From Pelargonium cotyledonis (lineage: Eukaryota > Streptophyta > Magnoliopsida > Geraniales > Geraniaceae): DNA of 45,021 nucleotides. Below are positions 21,566 through 32,975 of the stretch, piece by piece. The notes under the pieces are model-generated. The model was not told the DNA's origin. It saw nothing but the letters and a program-made list of their open reading frames with translations, and ran no database searches. Every line of letters begins with the position of its first letter. The first letter of the stretch is position 1. The DNA lies in assembly GCA_036897625.1 (NCBI GenBank), contig JAYMTA010000078.1, positions 1-45,021 on the forward strand, given 5' to 3'. The position numbers and the translations under genes are program-made.

Positions 21566-23560
21566 AGAAAGAGAGAGCCCAGAAAGAGAGAGAGAGAGAG
21601 AGAGAGAGAGCCCAGAAAGAGAGAGCCCAGAAAGAGAGAGAGAGAGCCCAGAAATTCTTTGTTACTTCTTTTGATTGGAGAATGTGGTAGTTGAAAACCA
21701 CCTTGTAATACTGGTCCTGGAATTACATAGGATATTTTGGGTTCATCCTTTTCAGGCAACTGATTGCTCATATTTCTTGTTTAGGATTTTCTTAAAAATA
21801 AGGCATATCCTTTGTTGAAAGGATGTGTATCATTTCTGTTGGATTGGCTAATCGAAGGCCATGAAGGATATCTGGAAACCAGTCCCTCAACTTCTCCAGA
21901 GCATACCTTCATTGCTCCAGATGGTAAGGTTGCTAGTGTGAGCTACTCATCAACCATGGACATGGCAATCATAAAAGAAGTTTTCTCTGCAATTATTTCT
22001 GCTGCTGAGGTATACTTTGTTATGAAAATGAGTTCAAACTTTCTCAGTTTTTATAAAATCTGCATCTTATTGCCTAGTCGGTTTTGATAACAGATTTTAG
22101 GAAGAACCGAAGATGATCTTGTTCAAAAAGTGCTTAGTGCTCAGCCAAGGGTGTATCCAACAAAAATTGCTAGAGATGGTTCCATTATGGAATGGGTATG
22201 AATAAACTAGAATGAAATTTCTGAACTCTTTGTTGGCTAGTGAGCCAGAACTTCTGAAATTTGTCGTGGGCTTAGACATTATGTTTATTTAACTGCAGGC
22301 ACGGGGCTTTGAGGATCCAGAAGTGCACCATCGACATCTTTCTCATCTATTTGGTCTGTTCCCAGGGCACACAATAACCATTGAGAAAACTCCTGACCTC
22401 TGCAGAGCTGCAGAGTATAGCCTGTATAAAAGAGGTTGGTGCATTTATAGACAAGACCGAATCGGTCAACCATGCTATGTCTGTCTAGTTTAGGGCCATT
22501 TATATACCAAATTGAAGTGAAGTTGTTCGACTTTGCTGCTCTACAAATGATAGCGTAATTTTGGCAGATGACACCTAAAGATCAAAGTTGGTAACAGTGA
22601 ACTCCATTAATAGCTAGTGTGTGCATATGTACGGAATAAGGCCTTGTGTTATTATGTCAATTGTCAAATAAGAACTTTTCAACTACATCCATAAGGTTTC
22701 ACTCTGAATAGACCATATCAGTATTCACTTGCAGAGTAATTAGTGAGCTATCTAAGTATCGTTTTCCTCGAGAGTTTTTGAACTTGATTAAAAAGTTATT
22801 AGCATTAGTCAACTAATGTTGTTTCATACATTATTTCACTGAGAACAGGAGAAGAGGGTCCAGGATGGTCAACTACTTGGAAAACTGCTCTTTGGGCACG
22901 TCTACAGAACAGCGAGCATGCATATCATATCGTTAAACGTTTGATTAACTTGGTTGATCCAGATCATGAGAAGCCATTCGAAGGAGGATTATACAGTAAC
23001 TTATTTGCAGCCCACCCTCCTTTTCAAATTGATGCCAATTTCGGGTAAGAACTATGAACTATGCTGAACTTTAAGTTAGTCTATCATAAGAATTTTAGTT
23101 TCTTAGAATAGTACCCTTGATGATGTTAGTTTTAGCTGACTGTTAAGTTTCCATAATCTTCGAACGTAGTGCCAAAACCCGAGTACTAAGTAACCAGAAT
23201 GCTAGTGATTTGTAAAGCAATTAACTCCACATTTCTTGTGGTGCCACTGCCAGTTTCTCTGCAGCAGTTGCAGAAATGTTTGTACAAAGCACCATGAAGG
23301 ACCTGTATTTGCTTCCTGCTCTTCCAAGAGATAAATGGGTCAATGGATGCGTGAAAGGACTGAAGGCTCGCGGAGGAGTGACAGTCAGCATATGCTGGAA
23401 ACAAGGAGATCTTCAGGAAGTTGCAATCTGTTCAGAAGAGCAAGATTCTCTCAAAACATTACATTACAGAGGAGCTATAGCTACTGTTAAAATGTCATCC
23501 GGAAGTGTTTATGCATTCAATAAACAATTAGAATGTGTTCGCACAAACTCATCTTTCTAA
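18970..23560 (+). CDS. Alpha-L-fucosidase 2-like (GH95), tandem copy 2
   Basis: Ten exons join to 826 residues: 18970-19177, 19456-19601, 19805-20673, 20810-20942, 21289-21447, 21785-22009, 22094-22195, 22299-22434, 22849-23044, 23254-23560. Every intron has the same position and phase as in copy 1, and seven exon lengths are identical, so the two arose by tandem duplication. Only about 350 bp separate them. Active-site blocks are kept: [10 protein letters not shown] (Asn414, Asn416), TSPEH (Glu544) and QIDANFG (Asp721). The likely substrates are fucosylated cell-wall glycans. An ATG at 18970 ([18 protein letters not shown]) is the first in frame; the N-terminus is not a clear signal peptide. 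Intron 2 has a 46-bp tandem duplication and intron 5 a large GA-rich satellite. The last exon is shorter than in copy 1 (ends VRTNSSF). It appears intact. Confidence 0.95.
19658..19749. repeat. 46-bp tandem duplication in intron 2 of GH95 copy 2
   Basis: Two adjacent near-identical copies start TTACATTAGGTTTCTTGTCA at 19658 and 19704. The duplication is confined to the intron and should not affect coding. Confidence 0.9.
21499..21653. repeat. Compound GA microsatellite / GCCCAGAAAGAGAGA minisatellite
   Basis: About 155 bases of (GA)n interrupted six to seven times by GCCCAGA. The interruptions occur in units close to GCCCAGAAAGAGAGA, so a dinucleotide repeat has grown into a higher-order repeat. 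It lies in intron 5 of GH95 copy 2, about 50 bases after the donor. The open frames across it are artefacts of the repeat. Confidence 0.9.
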
Positions 23561-24038
23561 TCGAGATGTTACTCTCAAATATGGGAACCTACGCATGTGC
23601 ACAACGTCATATATTTATTTATTTCATATTAAATTTTAGTCAGTTGAGTTAACACGGAGTAAGCTTCGACTATCAGAACATGTCAATTTAACCTCAAAAT
23701 TAAAAGTTCATGAACATAAATATATATATTTTTAATTTTTTTGTAGCTTAAATGAGTGACATTCAAAATTTCTGGACTAAATGATATATGATCTTAAAAA
23801 AAGATTATGAAATGTTGGATATTTACCGTAGGTTTAACATTTTTTAAGACAAAAGATCGTACGGCTAAAAAGCAGCTATAATATAATCTGACGGATAGTA
23901 GTATCTGATCCGCATGAGCTTTACATGCTTCTCCGCACATACAGATAATCTTAAACCCTCACAAAAACCCTTGTACCGAATATCAATTCTCCAGAACCAC
24001 TGAACCAATTCCAATCAGTGAGAGATTATTTTGAGAGC
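23561..24038. other. Intergenic region between GH95 copy 2 and the NFD6-like gene
   Basis: About 480 AT-rich bases with the fucosidase 3' UTR and the promoter of the next gene. No further feature is visible. Confidence 0.4.
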
Positions 24039-25183
24039 ATGGCTTGGCGCAGTGGATCACTGTCGCGGTCGCTGATCTCCACCGCGAGATCTTCATCGCT
24101 CCGCTCACCACCACCACTTCCCCGCCTCCGTCCTTCGCCTGCGTCCGCTCCTCGCCTCCAATCCCGCCACGTCCCCTTCGCTGCTCCCAGGTTTTGCCAC
24201 TCTAAAACTAGTTGATATTCTTCTGTTTGGTTGCCTTGGAATGCGAATTCTCTGCGTGTTTAGTATTGCTTGGACTGTTCTCTGATTGACATCAAATATT
24301 GATTTTCATTTCACCAGATCTCAGGATTTTTAAGAACATTGGTCTTATCATCAGTTTTAATCGCTTAGAAAAGTGGGGAAATTGGAACCTGAAGATTTCA
24401 GTAATAATTTTTCTCTTCGAGATTTGCTTGTTATAACCGAATTGTTGAATAGTTTATAGCACTTGAAGGTACTGTTAGCTATTGCATTTGTTTCGTTAAA
24501 CCTGTTAGTTCAACCAAAATTTTCATGCCTAAGGTTGAAAAAAATGAAAAGAAACTTCTTTCATATTTGCCACGAAACTAGGAGTTTTGAGGTTAGTGTT
24601 TACTTTGCATTGTTCAAGTTTGCAGCTTTATTCGTTATAAATGCTTTGATCATTAGTGAGATCTATGGATCAGACACTTTGGATTGTTCAAGTTTGCAGC
24701 TTTATTCGTTATAAATGCTTTGATCATTAGCGAGATCTATGGATCAGATACTTTGGATTCATTTCTTTTCCTACATTTGCCAGTCTGCTATGGAAGTGTA
24801 AGTGAGTTAGTTAAGGACATTGGTATGTTTGTCTATTGTTTTCTGTGTAGTCCGTTACCAAAACAAAGCAAGTTATGCTTGGTTGAATGGAAGTTTTGCT
24901 ATTGTGCTGGATGTATACTCTAGTTTAACTTGTTTGCTTATTAACCAAAATGGACTTTAGATTTTCAGTCTTGCTGCTTGTATGATTTTTCTTCTTAAAT
25001 GTACTGATTTATTATTTTTTATTTCCCAGTAGGACTTTGGGAGAATTGGGATGCATACAATCACTTTTACCTCTGCATAGCACGGTTGCTGCTGTTCGCT
25101 TCACATGTCACCTTAATGTCGGCGCAAGGGCATGCTGTGAGCTGTATCATGGTACCTTCTGTCGTTCTTGTCAAGATCGCTAA
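24039..25183 (+). CDS. NUCLEAR FUSION DEFECTIVE 6-like small organellar protein
   Basis: Two exons, 24039-24190 and 25030-25183, encode 101 residues. Exon 1 is a Ser/Arg/Pro-rich, acid-free leader (MAWRSGSLSRSLISTARSSS, LRSPPPLPRLRPSP), as expected for a mitochondrial or dual chloroplast/mitochondrial transit peptide. Exon 2 starts inside an AGT codon and gives RTLGELGCIQSLLPLHSTVA AVRF, the conserved core of the plant NFD6 family. NFD6 itself is needed for polar nuclear fusion and acts in mitochondria; the biochemical role is unknown. Reading on through a possible donor at 25152 gives the ending HGTFCRSCQDR. Splicing at 25151 to an acceptor at 25357 would instead end in GNGKDG (stop 25375-25377). 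Family members often have alternative 3' ends, so both forms may exist. The 840-bp intron contains a 74-bp tandem duplication. Confidence 0.8.
24609..24756. repeat. 74-bp tandem duplication in the NFD6-like intron
   Basis: Two adjacent copies (24609-24682, 24683-24756), each starting ATTGTTCAAGTTTGCAGCTT, differ at two positions (TGAG/CGAG and GACAC/GATAC). It is intronic with no visible coding effect. Confidence 0.9.
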
Positions 25184-28100
25184 TAGTTTCTTTGTGAGTC
25201 TTGCTGTTCTAAGAGAGATTATACAACCATGTTTTTTCCCCTTATTTCTAATTCTTTGCAAGTATTGTCTTTGATCTGATAAATTGAAGTGTAAAGTCAG
25301 TTAGGGTCTTTGTTGGTTCTCTAAATATGGTTGATAAGAAGGGATTGGGATTGATAGGGAATGGAAAAGATGGATGATGCGCGAGGACTTGCAGTCATCC
25401 AAGGCACAAGAAGGATGCTGCATTGTAGGTTTCCTTTTTTGTTTTTGCTCTTTTTTTTGCTTTCAAAACAAGGAATATCATCATTAATTGTATGTTTAAA
25501 TAAATGTCATACTCAAACTATTTCGTTATTTGAGACTGTTTAAAATAGCCACTGAGGCGCGCGCCTGAAGTGCGAGGCGCACTCTAGAGCCTAAAAAATC
25601 ATGGGGCTAGGCGCAGTTGTGGCCCCTGAGGTGTGCACCTCACTTCTATTGTTGAGGCACACCCCAGGCACGTCTCAATTAATTTTTGGTACAAGACCCA
25701 TGTTATGTTCACTTATTACTTTTCATTTATGATCTTAAATTAGGACACTTATGATGATTAGTTTTCATATCTCATAGTCCCAATTCAGAATAACAACATT
25801 AAATTGTCTTGTGAATTGGGATTCTTAATCTGGATACTCTGCATTTAAGGGTTCCGTAATTATTTTGGCGTCAAGCTGTCAACACAAACAATGTTTCAAA
25901 AAAGAGGAAGAAGAACCAACATAGAAGTAGCATATTACAAGATAATTCAGGTTTGAAGAAGCAGAGCTCTTTGTAACATAAAATTATCTAGAGTTGGAAC
26001 ATCCTCTTAAAGAGCACAATAAGAAGAAAAGTGGTTTAAGACTTAAGGAGGAAGATAATGAACATAATGACAAGGATACAAATCTATCGATAGTATTATT
26101 GGTGGAAATGATAAGTTAGATGATGATGATGATGATCATTAGTTTAGTTATCTTAATTATCTATTTATTAACATATTTGTATAATGTTTATGTTCAGATT
26201 TTTTATTTATTTTATAAAGTGTGCCTCACATCATTAAATTCCACGGCTCATTGTGTGCCTCACGCCTTGGACTCCAGTGGATCTCAAATCAGTGTTAAAA
26301 AATGCGCCTAGCAATTTTTAAACACTGATTTGAGATCATTATAACCTGTGATATTTTGGGGAATATCAGGCTTTTTATATATTTGGGGTGCTACATTTAC
26401 GGATTCAAGTGAATCATTAGTATGGTTTGTGAAGCATCTGCATGACACAATCTTGTACGACGCAATCAGAATTTATCAGAGTAGAATAGTTATTTTGTGC
26501 ACATTTGTCAGTCATATACTGTTTTGTTGTGTGAACATTGCTGTATTTAGTTGGATTATTTATATGCTGTTTACCTGCTTGGTTTTGTTTGTAATACTAA
26601 CTACTATAGTTAGAATTAGATGAAAATACGTGTTACTTAGCTTTCACAGCTCTTCTTTAAAGTTCTCAGAGTGCTTAATGTTTAGTTTGGCTGGGATTTG
26701 GGAATAGATTTAAGTATATCTTGTTGCCAACACATTGTAAAAAGATTATATCATCTGTTTCAAGTAACTATAATAGGGATCATGGCTTTGGGATGAGAAA
26801 TGTTAGTTTTAATTAGTGAAGAAAATAAAATGAAAAGTTTTGGAGTGAGAAACTTGCAATAAGTTTATTTACACTTGAGAAATTTGTAGGATTGGAACCT
26901 TCATCAGCCCTTGATGTGTTATTCCCTACTATAGTCAATTATTTATGTACATGATATCATACAGAGGATGTGAAATTGAGTTATGTTTGAGAATCTGGGA
27001 GGAGCCTTTAAATTAGTGTTCGTGTCCTAGAAGTGGAACAGTCCATTTTCTCCACCAACTTCGTGATCCTGTTGGTGTGACCTTATGTAACATGATTATT
27101 TTGATTCACTTCAAAAATGGACTTGTATAATGGCATTACTGCACATTGGAAACATTAGAATGAATCAGTAATTCAGTTTGCAGTTTTACTGCCAAAAGTG
27201 TTATATCAACTCAATAATATGAAACTCTTTACAAGCTCTATTTCGTTTTCATATAATAAGTATAGTTTTAAATTTTAGTAATTATATTTTTCAAGTTGGA
27301 TTCTATCTAAATATTATTCTTATTGTAGGACCTGAAGTGATTGAGTGCTCGTACATAAAACAATCACAATATAAACGAATTTTAACAGAAAGAAATATGG
27401 CGGTGTTTACCTTATAAGTTTTTTTTTCAAACGTGTCTCACAATTGAAGTGGATTAATTTGTGGTACAATGAAATTGTTTTTTGGACAAATCTCTTACCC
27501 AATGTGAGTATGGATTCTTACTGATCTTTCACATTTTGATGTGTTTTTCCAGGAACTTGATAGGAAGGAATGTTGGACCAGCACAACTAAGTGCAGTGCT
27601 AATTTGGGACCGTCAGAGAGTGGGTAGATCTAGATCCTACTGGAATATGTGCATCTATTATAGTAGGATTTTTTTTTAATAAGAGTGTCTTTCATGGTAT
27701 TTTGCAAAAATGAACTTTGTAGTTTTCCAACTTGTGGAACAACTGTTTTACTTGTTTTCATCTTGGCCGTTATGTTACCTGATCTATGCATTAGGTTATG
27801 ATTAATTTCCAACATATTCTACTTCTGGTCAGTGTCTTCCGTTTCATGATTGTGGTGGATGTGAAGTGTCCAATACCAGTGTGATCAATGGTGATCCGAT
27901 ATTTTTGGACAGAGTTAGTCCCACTTATTTAGATGTTTCTCTGGGAGTTTTATGAGCTTTCAGTACTCGAAACATGCATATCTCTATTCATTTGTTGGCT
28001 TTTGTTTGCACTTGCTGGTCTATGAATTGCGTCATCGTTAGTGTTACCTCGAAGCACATGGTGTGCCTATGTAATGGCACACAAGAGCTGCGGCAATGCC

Positions 28101-30568
28101 ATTTATCTACTTGTCCCACCTGCGAGTGTAGCTTTGCTGGTGGAGCAACACCTAAGTTGCATTTAAGTACACAGCTTGTGTGACACCATTGACCAACTAG
28201 TGTTCTTCACATGAACAAATAGTTTCTTTGGACGACTTAGTGAGCCCGTGCACATGCCTTGTTATTTAATTCAACTGTTGCTGAAAACTACTGCCTTGTG
28301 AAATTGATAGTTCCTGTGAATAATAGTTTGTCTTTAAACTGTTGTAGTAGAACTCTGAACAGCATAAGATCGGTGTAAACTAAATTTATCCCCTGGCTTG
28401 ATGGATTACGGGTTCTGCGGAAAGATTATATCTTGTTGCATTAACTTAAATGTCAGTGTTCTCTTACCGTGCATCTGTTCAGTTTTCTGATTCGCTTATT
28501 TGTCTTTGTTTACATCTAAAAGCTTATTGCGCCTTACTGTAGTTACTAGTTAGTGAGCAAATCTGAACATTTTAGGAAGATATGGCCACAAATGTGATGA
28601 GTAGAGGCTGCAACAGTGAGTTGCATATATGCAAATGAATGTAGACCATTTTGTATAAAAGATATTTGGGAGTTGATTGATTAACATAATGGGGTTTTAT
28701 TTTTATTTTTTTCCCTCAAGTGAAGAGACATCATTGTCTTTTCAATCATTCTTCACAACTTGATCAAGAGAGTTAACGTTAGTGTGTAGAGGTAAAAGCT
28801 TTTTTATAAGGAAAAAAAAAACATAAAGTTTTCCTCTTTCAAGTAGCTCAAGGGACATGTTGTCTCTTCTCTACTTGGAGAGAATTTGAACGTGCCAAAT
28901 ACATTAAGTTGAGTCCAAAAGAATGATACAGTAGTGATGGTTTGAGCCTTAGAGATTATCTTTATCTTCATATTTTGTTTGGCAAAATAAAATTGAAGAC
29001 TGAAGGGAATTACCAATTTCAATTCCCAAACCTGAACGTCATGAATGCACCAAGAAAGGACCACCCGCAAAGTGATTAAATACTTGGGGATGCGCTTGAA
29101 GCTATGCTCGATTCTCTCAATATCATTGGCTACGAGGATGCCTTTCTTTCTTTCGTTTTCATTTTTCGACCGATCCATATAAAGAGAATACCCTAAAAAT
29201 TAGAGTTTTGTGTTAAAAGATGAGAGTTATTTCTGTTTGTCTACTCGGATCAAGAAAACAGGTTACTTTGGGAGATGTTGACTTTGCATCCTCCCCTAGT
29301 TTCCCATTTGTTGGAAGCCCAAGTTCAAGAAAGAGAAGAGGAGGAAGAAGAATAAGCATATTCACCTGAACGGTGACCACACACTACTCATCAAACTCTC
29401 ATAGTTATCTCCAAACACCATACCTTTGTTACTTATCCACTACCTCCTCTCCCACTTGTTCTCCTCTTACCTTTCCACTTTCCTACAACCTGCAATCATC
29501 ACATGCTCTGTTTTTCATCTGAACTACCCACACAGAACAAGTTGCATTCAACTCGGATCCCATCAACGAATCTTGTCCAATAATGCGACTCTCATTCTAT
29601 TCTATGGACTGTTCCAGAAAAATAAAATAAAATAAATGGACAGCCTCCATGTGTTTCACCAAGAAAAAGGACAACACCCAAGTGTTCACCACAGTGCAAA
29701 TCCCTCCAAATATAGCACTGAACACAAATTGCACCACACAATTATATATACAAATTTGGTAATGTCATCTCCTAATATCCACCACATACCATGGAGAAGT
29801 GAGCTTCTTTTGTCTTGTCCATAAACAAAACACAAAGAACAAGCACAAGTGGCTCTCAATGCAAATTTCCAATGCAGTCAGGGCTGATCAGTATATGCAT
29901 ATAGGCCACTACTACATATGTGTGAAAAGAACAGCAAACAAGACCCAACATGAAGACACTCACATAGATAGTCAAACACTATAAAAATGGTAAAGATACC
30001 TCTCTATCTTCTCCAAACTTTTTTCACCATTATTGTCACTTGCAGCATCAAATCAAACAGCCATTATAAAACAAACAAGCCCCACCACCACTCACTTCAA
30101 TTCTTCTTTTCTGGTGGATGCCATCTCCATCACCATTAACTGTTTACTATCAGACATAACAAAACTGAGTTACTGAAACAGATATTGCAAATCTAGAATC
30201 AACAATAGCAACCAAATTTTGAAGAATTAATGGCAGGCACATTAAATAAAGTGTAGATTGCAAATTTGACAACATATGCAGTTCTTGTTAGAGTGTCAAC
30301 GATGTAGTTTCTCTGATAGAAAGTAAAGATTGATGAAAGTGGGGAATCCTAAGCTTGACAAGTACAACAGTGAAGATGACATCAGCACTGTCCCCTGAAA
30401 CATAAGAGCATCACTTCATGGGCCAATAAATTCTAATCAGATAAAAAAAAACATCCAATTTTCACTTCCTTTCCCTTTCGTTTCCACTCTCTTTTTATTC
30501 CCTCCTTTAACTGTCATCTACAACAACTACTCTCCCAATCCTTAGTTTTTTTCCTGCAAAACTCAACA
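25184..30568. other. Long 3' region and intergenic DNA between NFD6-like and zinc-finger genes
   Basis: About 5.4 kb, AT-rich. It holds the alternative 3' exon of the NFD6-like gene near 25358, probable 3' UTR exons of unknown extent, and an hAT-like element (25536-26327). I see no other gene. A 124-codon minus-strand frame at 28804-29178 and several shorter frames have no recognisable domain and are left out. The stretch before 30569 is the promoter and a pyrimidine-rich 5' leader of the zinc-finger gene. Confidence 0.45.
25536..26327. mobile_element. hAT-like non-autonomous element with fold-back right end
   Basis: The direct octamer ATTTGAGA flanks the element at 25528-25535 and 26328-26335, an 8-bp target-site duplication as made by hAT transposases. 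Inside it, the left end starts CTGTTTAAAATAGCC and then GAGGCGCG; the right end, read inwards on the other strand, is CAGTGTTTAAAAATTGCTAG then GCGCAT. Both are degenerate forms of a CAGTG-type hAT terminus followed by the GGCGC motif. The interior (about 790 bp) has GGCGC/GTGCCTCA repeats and a GAT trinucleotide run at about 26121-26137, but no transposase frame. The right end also forms a 17-bp hairpin: 26280-26296 is the reverse complement of 26321-26337. It lies in the 3' region of the NFD6-like gene. Confidence 0.65.
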
Positions 30569-30788
30569 ATGATCTTCCATGGAGACACAAGTGAATTTTC
30601 ATCAAACTACAACGACAACTACAACAATTTAGGGACCGAAGAGGACATACCAGACAAATGGCTGAATCTGAGCCTGTGTGTGAATTCACCCTCAGCAGCT
30701 GGAGGCTCGGACTCACAATATAGGCCTGTTTCGGGTAAGGTTTTCTCGTGTAACTTCTGTAAGAGAAAGTTCTTCAGCTCGCAGGCGC

Positions 30789-30819
<31 letters not shown>

Positions 30820-31123
30820 GAGAGGTGCAGCAAGAAGATATCAATCCCACAGGATGATGACAATGATGGGCTTGCCTATCAATAGTCCGACAGCTCGGTC
30901 ACTAGGCATCTCACCCCATTCACTTGTACACAAGCCAAGCAGAGATGGAGCTCCAGTTGTAGCAAGATTTAGCAGCAGCAGCAGCAGCAGCGCAGGGTAT
31001 GAAATGCCATGGGTGCCCTTCATGTTGGAGGAAGCAATGGAGTTGATGTGGCCTGGGAGCTTCCACTTGGATTCGCAACCACAGCCAGAGACAACATCTC
31101 TTGACTTGAATCTTCGGCTCTAG
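30569..31123 (+). CDS. C2H2 zinc-finger protein with EAR motif, ZFP7/ZFP4-like
   Basis: An intronless frame of 184 residues. A single plant-type C2H2 finger lies at about residues 59-80: FSCNFCKRKFFSSQALGGHQ followed by NAHKRER. The QALGGH core contacts DNA. The C-terminus SLDLNLRL is an EAR motif of the DLNxxL/LxLxL kind, which recruits TOPLESS-type co-repressors; the leader also has WLNLSLCV, a second LxLxL-like block. One finger plus terminal EAR is the layout of the Arabidopsis ZFP1/ZFP4/ZFP7 group, nuclear repressors linked to trichome, hormone and light responses. A CAG repeat (30971-30991) encodes a run of serines. The start ATG follows a pyrimidine-rich leader (CAACAATGATC context). 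The gene looks intact; its exact subgroup is an inference. Confidence 0.92.
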
Positions 31124-32259
31124 TGTACATCTATATATCTAACTATCTTTCCTAGGCAAGATCATGAAGACTCAAGATCCACCGAATTCAACAATCACTA
31201 TATGGTGAAGATACGCTTGCAAAGCAGAGCATCTCACCAACTCTGCAAAGACAAGTTTAGGGACAAGGTATTTCTAAGGAGAATAAGAAATTATTAGCAT
31301 TTACTAGCATAAGAGGATGTCAATGAAATTTACTCAATAGCATATATGTTTTTAGATGTATATTTATGTTACTGTTCTGCATCTAGCAAAAGTTCGGATT
31401 TGTAATCTGAAACTTGGCTAGCTGCAATGTAGGGACCTCCCATTTAAGGGTGTGGAAGAAGAAGTGACAGAGACTTGGTATAACTACTCAGTCGTTGATT
31501 CCAATCTCTATAGTAATCGCGGTGGCAGTTGCCTATGGAAACAAAAACAAAACAAAAAATCACCTACATAACTCTTACTTCTGTAGGTGACCTGCCTTTT
31601 TTGGTGCACCTCAAGTTTTGCAACACTAGTTCTATGTAAAATGAAACAAATGAACTGCAGATGCCGATTTCACAACAAGCAAATGAATCACAACATATAC
31701 CGATTAGCTGAGTTACCAACTAGATTATGTGTGGAAAGTTTGTTGAGCAATACACAGAATATTTGTTCTGTTTCATAGCCTATCAGTTGATAACACAGAC
31801 GGAATGACAAAGTCAACCCAATTCATACCTTAAACCGTTAAATTAAATAAATTATGATATGGATGATCTGAAAACTGAAATGACTTCATTGACTGTAAGG
31901 ATAAAATTGAAATGACTTCATGACATGGAAGAATTTAACCCTCTTTTTTCTCAACTTTAGAAATTTACAATCTATCTAGTTCAACACAATCTACAAAATT
32001 ATCATAGTCCCTGTCTAAAAGAAAGCTAAGCTAGCTACCATGTTTGAAATGAATTCTTTACATAATGACCATGCCTAAGAGCAAAATAAATAAATAAATA
32101 AATCTCTGGGAACTTTAGGATGTTTGAACCCGTAGGGCCTCAACTATCACTTGATTCAATAAACCCTGAAACACAAGCAAGAACTGCAAGGTAATATGTA
32201 ATGTCTTAACTGGAATTTCTAGATGATGCCTTCTGCAAGTTCAAAGTTAACTTCTCGAG
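31124..32259. other. Convergent intergenic region between zinc-finger gene and cyclin pseudogene
   Basis: About 1.1 kb, AT-rich, with a short AAAT run near 32086-32103. It should carry the zinc-finger 3' UTR. I see no other feature. Confidence 0.4.
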
Positions 32260-32505
32260 TCATCTCATGGATGCTTCTTCCATGATGCCCTCAAAATAAG
32301 AAGCTGGAATTTCTGAAGGGGAAGACAATGTTGCTACGCACCCAAACTGTTTCGAGACATGTTTTAAAGACTAATCAGCACTCTTGTGAAGAAAAACAAA
32401 AAAACAAAAAACAGATATCTTATCCTATATACTGACAGGTATCTGTATGTAATCTAAAGGACAACCCAATACTGATAGTGGAGATTTGGAGAGTACATTA
32501 CAATC

Positions 32506-32738
32506 TACTTTGTTTCTCCATCCCAAAATGAGTGTATTATTATTTTTATTTTTGTAAGGATTAAGAATAAATTAGTTGGAATTGGACTTTCCCCTCATAC
32601 CCTTGTGTGCTACTGTCATAACAAAATCAAGAAGTTCTAACTGACTTATCTTAGTATATTGTGGGGTGGATTCTTGCATAACTAACACACTCATTTTGAG
32701 ATGATTTTTTTTTAACAGAATGTGGGACAGACAGAGTA
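32506..32738. mobile_element. Stowaway-like MITE (Tc1/mariner type)
   Basis: About 233 bp with TA at both ends. The left end reads TACTTTGTTTCTCCATCCCA then AAATGAGTGT; the right end, reverse complemented, reads TACTCTGTCTGTCCCACATT and, after an extra stretch of about 20 bases, CTCAAAATGAGTGTG. The TCCCA...AAATGAGTGT terminus is typical of plant Stowaway elements. No coding capacity. It sits in the last intron of the cyclin pseudogene. Confidence 0.75.
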
Positions 32739-32953
32739 CATCTCTTTACAAAGCAAAACTCATCATTTATAACAAGTAAATCTGACTATCTGGAACATAC
32801 AGAGGAAATGCAGAGACAACATTTATAACAAGCCAATTTGAATATCTAGAACATAGAGTTAGTGCAAAGAAACTGCCTGCTAAATTACCTTGTGATGGTT
32901 GTAATTATTTCTTATTGCTAGCAAAGAACTCCAACTTTTATTCAGTTGTAAAG

Positions 32954-32975
32954 CACGAATGGAACACGAATGGAA
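32954..32975. repeat. 11-bp perfect tandem duplication in a cyclin exon
   Basis: The unit CACGAATGGAA occurs twice back to back. One copy restores the expected family reading (ISIRALQLNKSW, with LLAIRNNYNHHK downstream); two copies shift the frame and bring in a stop at 32942-32944. Confidence 0.9.

Noticed and set aside
21474..21771. Leucine/serine-repeat and Glu/Arg-repeat frames
   Set aside because: These are translations of the GA microsatellite in an intron of GH95 copy 2.
28804..29178. 124-codon minus-strand open frame
   Set aside because: No recognisable motif, AT-driven composition, poly-Phe end produced by an A-rich tract, and no supporting exon nearby.
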